64,000 nt of DNA from NCBI GenBank assembly GCA_964036275.1, contig OZ038433.1, forward strand, positions 15,013,801 to 15,077,800. The letters run 5' to 3'. This DNA is from Litoditis marina (lineage: Eukaryota > Nematoda > Chromadorea > Rhabditida > Rhabditidae). The notes under the pieces were generated by a model. It was not told where the DNA came from and ran no database searches. It saw only the letters and a program-made list of their open reading frames with translations. Position numbers and translations under genes: made by a program. Below, piece by piece: positions 59,263-64,000 of the stretch (positions are counted from its first letter, which is position 1; the number at the start of each line of letters is the position of its first letter).

Positions 59263-61651
59263 AATAAAAAGCATACTTCCGGCTCTCTCCTATACCATGG
59301 ACATATTTCCGCATATGTCTCCAGCTGGCTGGCGTGATCACTGAAGTTGTTCTTGAATCGCCGGATTCGCGACGCAAGCGGAAACTAAAACATCGTATTA
59401 GTAACACGATTATGATAAGATGAGCTCCTACACACCGAAGAAAACATACAGTTGAACTATTATATTCATACAATAAAATATACAGGGTTCTTCTATGCAC
59501 AAATTATTGGGTGGTGGACATCAAAATTGGCCCACTTTTCCGGCTTAAAAGCTCAACAGGCTGTCACGAAAAACAACTGCCAACAACTACCGGAAGGTTA
59601 AGCAAAACAACTCAGATCTGTCAATTCATAGCACGAACAACACAAAGAAAAATAACAAAAATTTGGTAACTTTATTTCTGATTCTCAACTGTTTCTATAC
59701 TTAATGACTTTCACTTTCAAATGAGTTTTACTTTAATGACTTTTAATGAATTATTCTGGTTGCCGCATTTCGTACCATTTCTCCTTTTCTCAATCGTGTT
59801 GCCACTCCTCAACCTCTCAGCAGCCTCGATAATTGCCAGGAGTCCTTGATAATCTCTCGATCGACTGAAGACAAATCCTTCGTCCTCCGCCTGGAAAGCA
59901 GTATTCCCTGGTGACTTCTATATGTAACCGAGTTTGTTGGTTCTCAATTACATTCTGGTTACCTACTCAGGCAGCCTGAAAAAGTACAAAATACCGAATA
60001 GGTTACGGGAACCGGTTATATAAAGAATTGGCCTCATTCATTTCGGTGCAAACCTTTTCCGTGTCGAAAACTTGTAACACAACAAAGACAACGAGAGACG
60101 TGTCCTTGTGAATTTAGTAAGAACGGAGTTCGGAGTAAACTTCTCAACTTCGCGGCCAACACAATTTGTAACCGGCGTCAAATGCAACCCCCAAGTCAAT
60201 TTGTTTCTCTAGAAACTGCTGTGAAAGCTCACCCGTGACCGTTTTTCAAATAAAATTTTAGTTTTCGACTCGTGGTCTCATTTTGACCAACTACATTTTA
60301 CTTCATTTGCTACATTCGATGGCGGTTACACATTATAGTCTCTTCCATTCCTACTGAGACTCCTACAGTAGGATTTCGAAACTTCCAAGCCATTTTCCTC
60401 ACTTAATTTTGATAGGAAAGGTTGGGGATTTCTGCAACCCATTCTCCTTCTCAGGTACAGTTAATATACGAGAGGATGTTTGATGAACTGAATTTTCAGC
60501 TTTACAACAGCCTTCAAAAAGTTAGTGAGGTTACTGTAGCAGTCTCAGTAGGAATGTTGTGAACTATACACCGTCTCACCTGATCCAAATGTCGTTCTGA
60601 GATGGTGTGGTGCAGACAGTTTCCCGACGAGAAGAACTTCTTCTCACAGTGCCAACACTGAAGAGGCGAATCCGTCTGCAACAAGTGAATAATCAGAAAT
60701 AGGTTAACTTAAATAAAGTTGACTCAGAATACAGTTATTACATAAATGAACTAAAATTAATATATTACTTCACCCTTCTGTTACTTTATTGTAAACTATT
60801 ACACAATTACACAATAGCATTATCGATAACACCAGTAAAAAGACGTTCCGTAGATGCTGGTTATAGGCATTGGGCCGGGGAGGGGGGGGGGGGGGGGTTA
60901 TAGGGTGGTTATTAGGGAGGTTATGGTATAGCAACCCAAGTGACTGGTTCACGGTTCCGTTCGCCAATATTGCCAGCTTCATTTATTAAGCTACTTCTAG
61001 CTGCAACCATATGAATACCGCAACAAGCGGAATTCGAACCCGGAGTGACAGCCGAAATCATGTCAAGGTTCGCGATTATCAGTTTGATCCCGGCACTTTT
61101 GCATTCATTGGAGAAAATATGAGCAAATCGAACGTGCCGTTCCAAAACCGACGAGTTTGTTGACGTACGATCGCAACTCCAAAACCGACGGTCGGCATAG
61201 CGATACGAGGGAATCGAGTTCATCACCTGAGATGGCGGAATAACTAGAACTTGACTGGTATACTTCTCTCTTTTTTCTCTCCCTCTCTATCTCTCTGCTT
61301 CTCTCTCCTATCCTACAGCTTACGTTTTACCACTGAACTCCTCAATCTCACTACAACCCCCAAGTCGCAGAACTATTGGTAGTTTGAACATACAACAACG
61401 GTAGAGAAAAGTTATTCCCTGAGAAAGAGTCAACCTAACTGAACGTCATCAATATACCGGTATTTTTGAGTAATGAGAAACCGAAACCATTGAAAACAAG
61501 TTGGTCAAAAGATGCTAATTGTAATAGGTTAGGATAAAGTAACTCGAACCTGTTGCCGCATCAGTACAGACTTCTCTCCGATACCCTCGTAGCATTGGCA
61601 AATTGGCCTCCGAAACGAGTGAAAGCTGGCTATTCAACTTGATATCCCGAG
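59263..61651 (-). CDS. C2H2 zinc-finger protein (partial model)
   Basis: Exons recognised on the minus strand are 61550-61651 (RDIKLNSQLSLVSEANLPML), 61153-61226 (GDELDSLVSLCRPSVLEL; 3' end uncertain), 60580-60675, 59776-59890 and a final segment at about 59263-59390. The exon at 60580-60675 encodes CWHCEKKFFSSGNCLHHTISERH, a C2H2 finger with CxxC, the aromatic and hydrophobic core positions and HxxxxxH spacing. It probably binds nucleic acid. The 59776-59890 exon is basic and helical (LLAIIEAAERLRSGNTIEK). The last segment (SWRHMRKYVHGIGESRKYAF, stop at 59263) is one base out of phase with the preceding donor in the obvious joining, so the true end is open. The 5' end beyond 61651 is not resolved. 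An extra inverted copy of one exon lies at 58289-58403. Family identity beyond C2H2 is unknown. Confidence 0.55.
60334..60569. mobile_element. MITE-like element, family C (copy 5)
   Basis: TATAGTCTCTTCCATTCCTAC start and CAGTAGGAATGTTGTGAACTATA end. It lies just 10 bp beyond the donor of the zinc-finger exon (60580). Confidence 0.9.
60882..60897. repeat. Poly-G run (16 G)
   Basis: Homopolymer in the zinc-finger gene intron, followed by repeated GGTTATAGGGTGGTTAT phrases. Confidence 0.95.
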
Positions 61652-61960
61652 CTGAGAAACATATATTATTAATACTCACAGCGAACTGACAATTCAATAC
61701 TGGTAAAAAATAAACAGATAACTATGGTTTGTCTACACCACGTGCTGCTTTTTATGCACGGCATCTGGACGTTCGAGAAAATGCACAAGTCATTTGTGTC
61801 AGTAAAGCCTACGCGGGCATGCACAAGGCATGCATTTTCTCCGTGATTTTGGTCCATTCTGCTGTTTTCTGTTTGAGGTCAGACTCTATTCATCTCCGAA
61901 TAACACAAAGATCGTATTTGGAAAGAAGTTGCTGATTGTTGTACATGGCTGGTCCAGTCT

Positions 61961-64000
61961 GTCGATGATGAGGCTGTCACCTTATCATTTGCGGCTCAAA
62001 TGCAACATATACACACATCTAGACATAAAATCACCTGCTAGTAGTTCCTTTGCTCTACGAAAGAAGCAAATGAGTACTTCTAGATCTTTCGAACGACTGA
62101 ACACATTGCCGACGTCGTCTGTCGATAATGAGGCTGTCACCTTATCATTTGCGGCTCAAATGCAACATATACACCCATCTAGACAAAAAATCACCTGCTA
62201 GTAGTTCCTTTGCTCTACGAAAGAAGCAAATGAGTACTTCTAGATCTTTCGAACGACTGAACACATTGCCGACGTCGTCTGTCGATAATGAGGCTGTCGC
62301 CTTATCATTTGCGGCTCAAATGCAACATATACACACATCTAGACATAAAATCACCTGCTAGTAGTTCCTTTGCTCTACGAAAGAAGCAAATGAGTACTTC
62401 TAGATCTTTCGAACGACTGAACACATTGCCGACGTCGTCTGTCGATAATGAGGCTGTCACCTTATCATTTGCGGCTCAAATGCAACATATACACACATCT
62501 AGACATAAAATCACCTGCTAGTAGTTCCTTTGCTCTACGAAAGAAGCAAATGAGTACTTCTAGATCTTTCGAACGACTGAACACATTGCCGACGTCGTCT
62601 GTCGATAATGAGGCTGTCACCTTATCATTTGCGGCTCAAATGCAACATATACACACATCTAGACATAAAATCACCTGCTAGTAGTTCCTTTGCTCTACGA
62701 AAGAAGCAAATGAGTACTTCTAGATCTTTCGAACGACTGAACACATTGCCGACGTCGTCTGTCGATAATGAGGCTGTCACCTTATCATTTGCGGCTCAAA
62801 TGCAACATATACACCCATCTAGACAAAAAATCACCTGCTAGTAGTTCCTTTGCTCTACGAAAGAAGCAAATGAGTACTTCTAGATCTTTCGAACGACTGA
62901 ACACATTGCCGACGTCGTCTGTCGATAATGAGGCTGTCGCCTTATCATTTGCGGCTCAAATGCAACATATACACACATCTAGACATAAAATCACCTGCTA
63001 GTAGTTCCTTTGCTCTACGAAAGAAGCAAATGAGTACTTCTAGATCTTTCGAACGACTGAACACATTGCCGACGTCGTCTGTCGATAATGAGGCTGTCAC
63101 CTTATCATTTGCGGCTCAAATGCAACATATACACACATCTAGACATAAAATCACCTGCTAGTAGTTCCTTTGCTCTACGAAAGAAGCAAATGAGTACTTC
63201 TAGATCTTTCGAACGACTGAACACATTGCCGACGTCGTCTGTCGATAATGAGGCTGTCACCTTATCATTTGCGGCTCAAATGCAACATATACACACATCT
63301 AGACATAAAATCACCTGCTAGTAGTTCCTTTGCTCTACGAAAGAAGCAAATGAGTACTTCTAGATCTTTCGAACGACTGAACACATTGCCGACGTCGTCT
63401 GTCGATAATGAGGCTGTCACCTTATCATTTGCGGCTCAAATGCAACATATACACACATCTAGACATAAAATCACCTGCTAGTAGTTCCTTTGCTCTACGA
63501 AAGAAGCAAATGAGTACTTCTAGATCTTTCGAACGACTGAACACATTGCCGACGTCGTCTGTCGATAATGAGGCTGTCACCTTATCATTTGCGGCTCAAA
63601 TGCAACATATACACACATCTAGACATAAAATCACCTGCTAGTAGTTCCTTTGCTCTACGAAAGAAGCAAACGAGTACTTCTAGATCTTTCGAACGACTGA
63701 ACACATTGCCGACGTCGTCTGTCGATAATGAGGCTGTCACCTTATCATTTGCGGCTCAAATGCAACATATACACACATCTAGACATAAAATCACCTGCTA
63801 GTAGTTCCTTTGCTCTACGAAAGAAGCAAATGAGTACTTCTAGATCTTTCGAACGACTGAACACATTGCCGACGTCGTCTGTCGATAATGAGGCTGTCAC
63901 CTTATCATTTGCGGCTCAAATGCAACATATACACACATCTAGACATAAAATCACCTGCTAGTAGTTCCTTTGCTCTACGAAAGAAGCAAATGAGTACTTC
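61961..64000. repeat. 160-bp satellite array, 12.75 units, open at the window edge
   Basis: The unit starting GTCGATAATGAGGCTGTCAC recurs exactly every 160 bp (61961, 62121, 62281 and so on to 63881) with about 99% identity. Only the first unit differs at its start (GTCGATGATG). Marker variants: ACACCC with AGACAAAAAA in the units at 62121 and 62761, GCTGTCGCC in the units at 62281 and 62921, and CGAGTA near 63671. The unit is not a multiple of three and every frame is closed within about two units, so repeated 77-codon open frames are not genes. Confidence 0.97.

Larger units (their letters stand above)
58064..60114. repeat. Inverted duplication, arms of about 356 bp
   Basis: The arms at 58064-58420 and 59759-60114 are near-identical reverse complements separated by about 1.34 kb. 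They include ATTCACAAGGACACGTCTC / GAGACGTGTCCTTGTGAAT at the outer ends and AAATGCGGCAAC / GTTGCCGCATTT at the inner ends. Each arm contains part of a family I element (GGTTACATATAGAAGTCACC) and one copy of a zinc-finger-gene exon. Confidence 0.92.

Noticed and set aside
60943..61226. Zinc-finger-like reading of the ORF containing CDRTSTNSSVLERH
   Set aside because: The alternative frame (GDELDSLVSLCRPSV) continues in phase from the upstream exon, and the first reading lacks a proper CxxC pair.
61830..63961. Series of identical 77-codon open frames
   Set aside because: They arise from the 160-bp satellite. The unit is not a multiple of three and the frames have no conserved start context or splice structure.
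61961..64000. CRISPR-like regular repeat spacing
   Set aside because: The units are contiguous and homogeneous with no unique spacers, and the genome is eukaryotic.

Overview
This is nuclear DNA from a nematode, most likely a rhabditid. The protein-coding sequence is split into many short exons (about 40-240 bp) whose introns end in the TTTTCAG-type acceptor typical of nematodes. The gene content is nematode-specific: a fem-1 sex-determination orthologue, an SRSX-class chemoreceptor and a supplementary nuclear hormone receptor. All gene models were built by hand from splice signals, reading-phase continuity and remembered family motifs. No alignment or transcript data were available.

Layout. 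1-3.5 kb is simple and degenerate repeat. 3.6-18.6 kb (minus strand) is an 18-exon fem-1 gene that reads through without an interruption (about 649 aa). About 1 kb upstream and divergent, 19.6-24.1 kb (plus) encodes a 230-aa mitochondrial protein. It has a presequence, two membrane helices and the FtsH/paraplegin intermembrane-space domain, but stops where the AAA+ ATPase and protease should begin. 26.7-32.0 kb (plus) is an SRSX-type GPCR. 34.5-43.4 kb (plus) is a 13-exon nuclear hormone receptor. 44.7-53.6 kb (plus) is a gene with an SH2-like domain lacking its phosphotyrosine arginine, a tyrosine-kinase-like pseudokinase lacking its catalytic residues, and a C-terminal death-like domain. One exon of this gene carries an apparent 1-base frameshift. 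55.0-56.0 kb (minus) is a partial second SRSX copy. 59.3-61.7 kb (minus) is a partial C2H2 zinc-finger gene, one exon of which is also present as an inverted copy at 58.1-58.4 kb. From 61.96 kb to the window edge lies a 160-bp satellite.

Introns and intergenic DNA are crowded with small non-autonomous elements. There are at least eight inverted-repeat (MITE-like) families, several tRNA-derived SINE-like families, many long palindromes, (GA)n and (TA)n tracts, and more than ten poly-G/C runs, some in pairs inside one element family. No autonomous transposase, rRNA gene, CRISPR array or virus was recognised.

The strongest leads are the SH2/pseudokinase/death-like gene, the truncated m-AAA-protease-like mitochondrial protein, and repeated small tandem duplications that copy exon edges into neighbouring introns.
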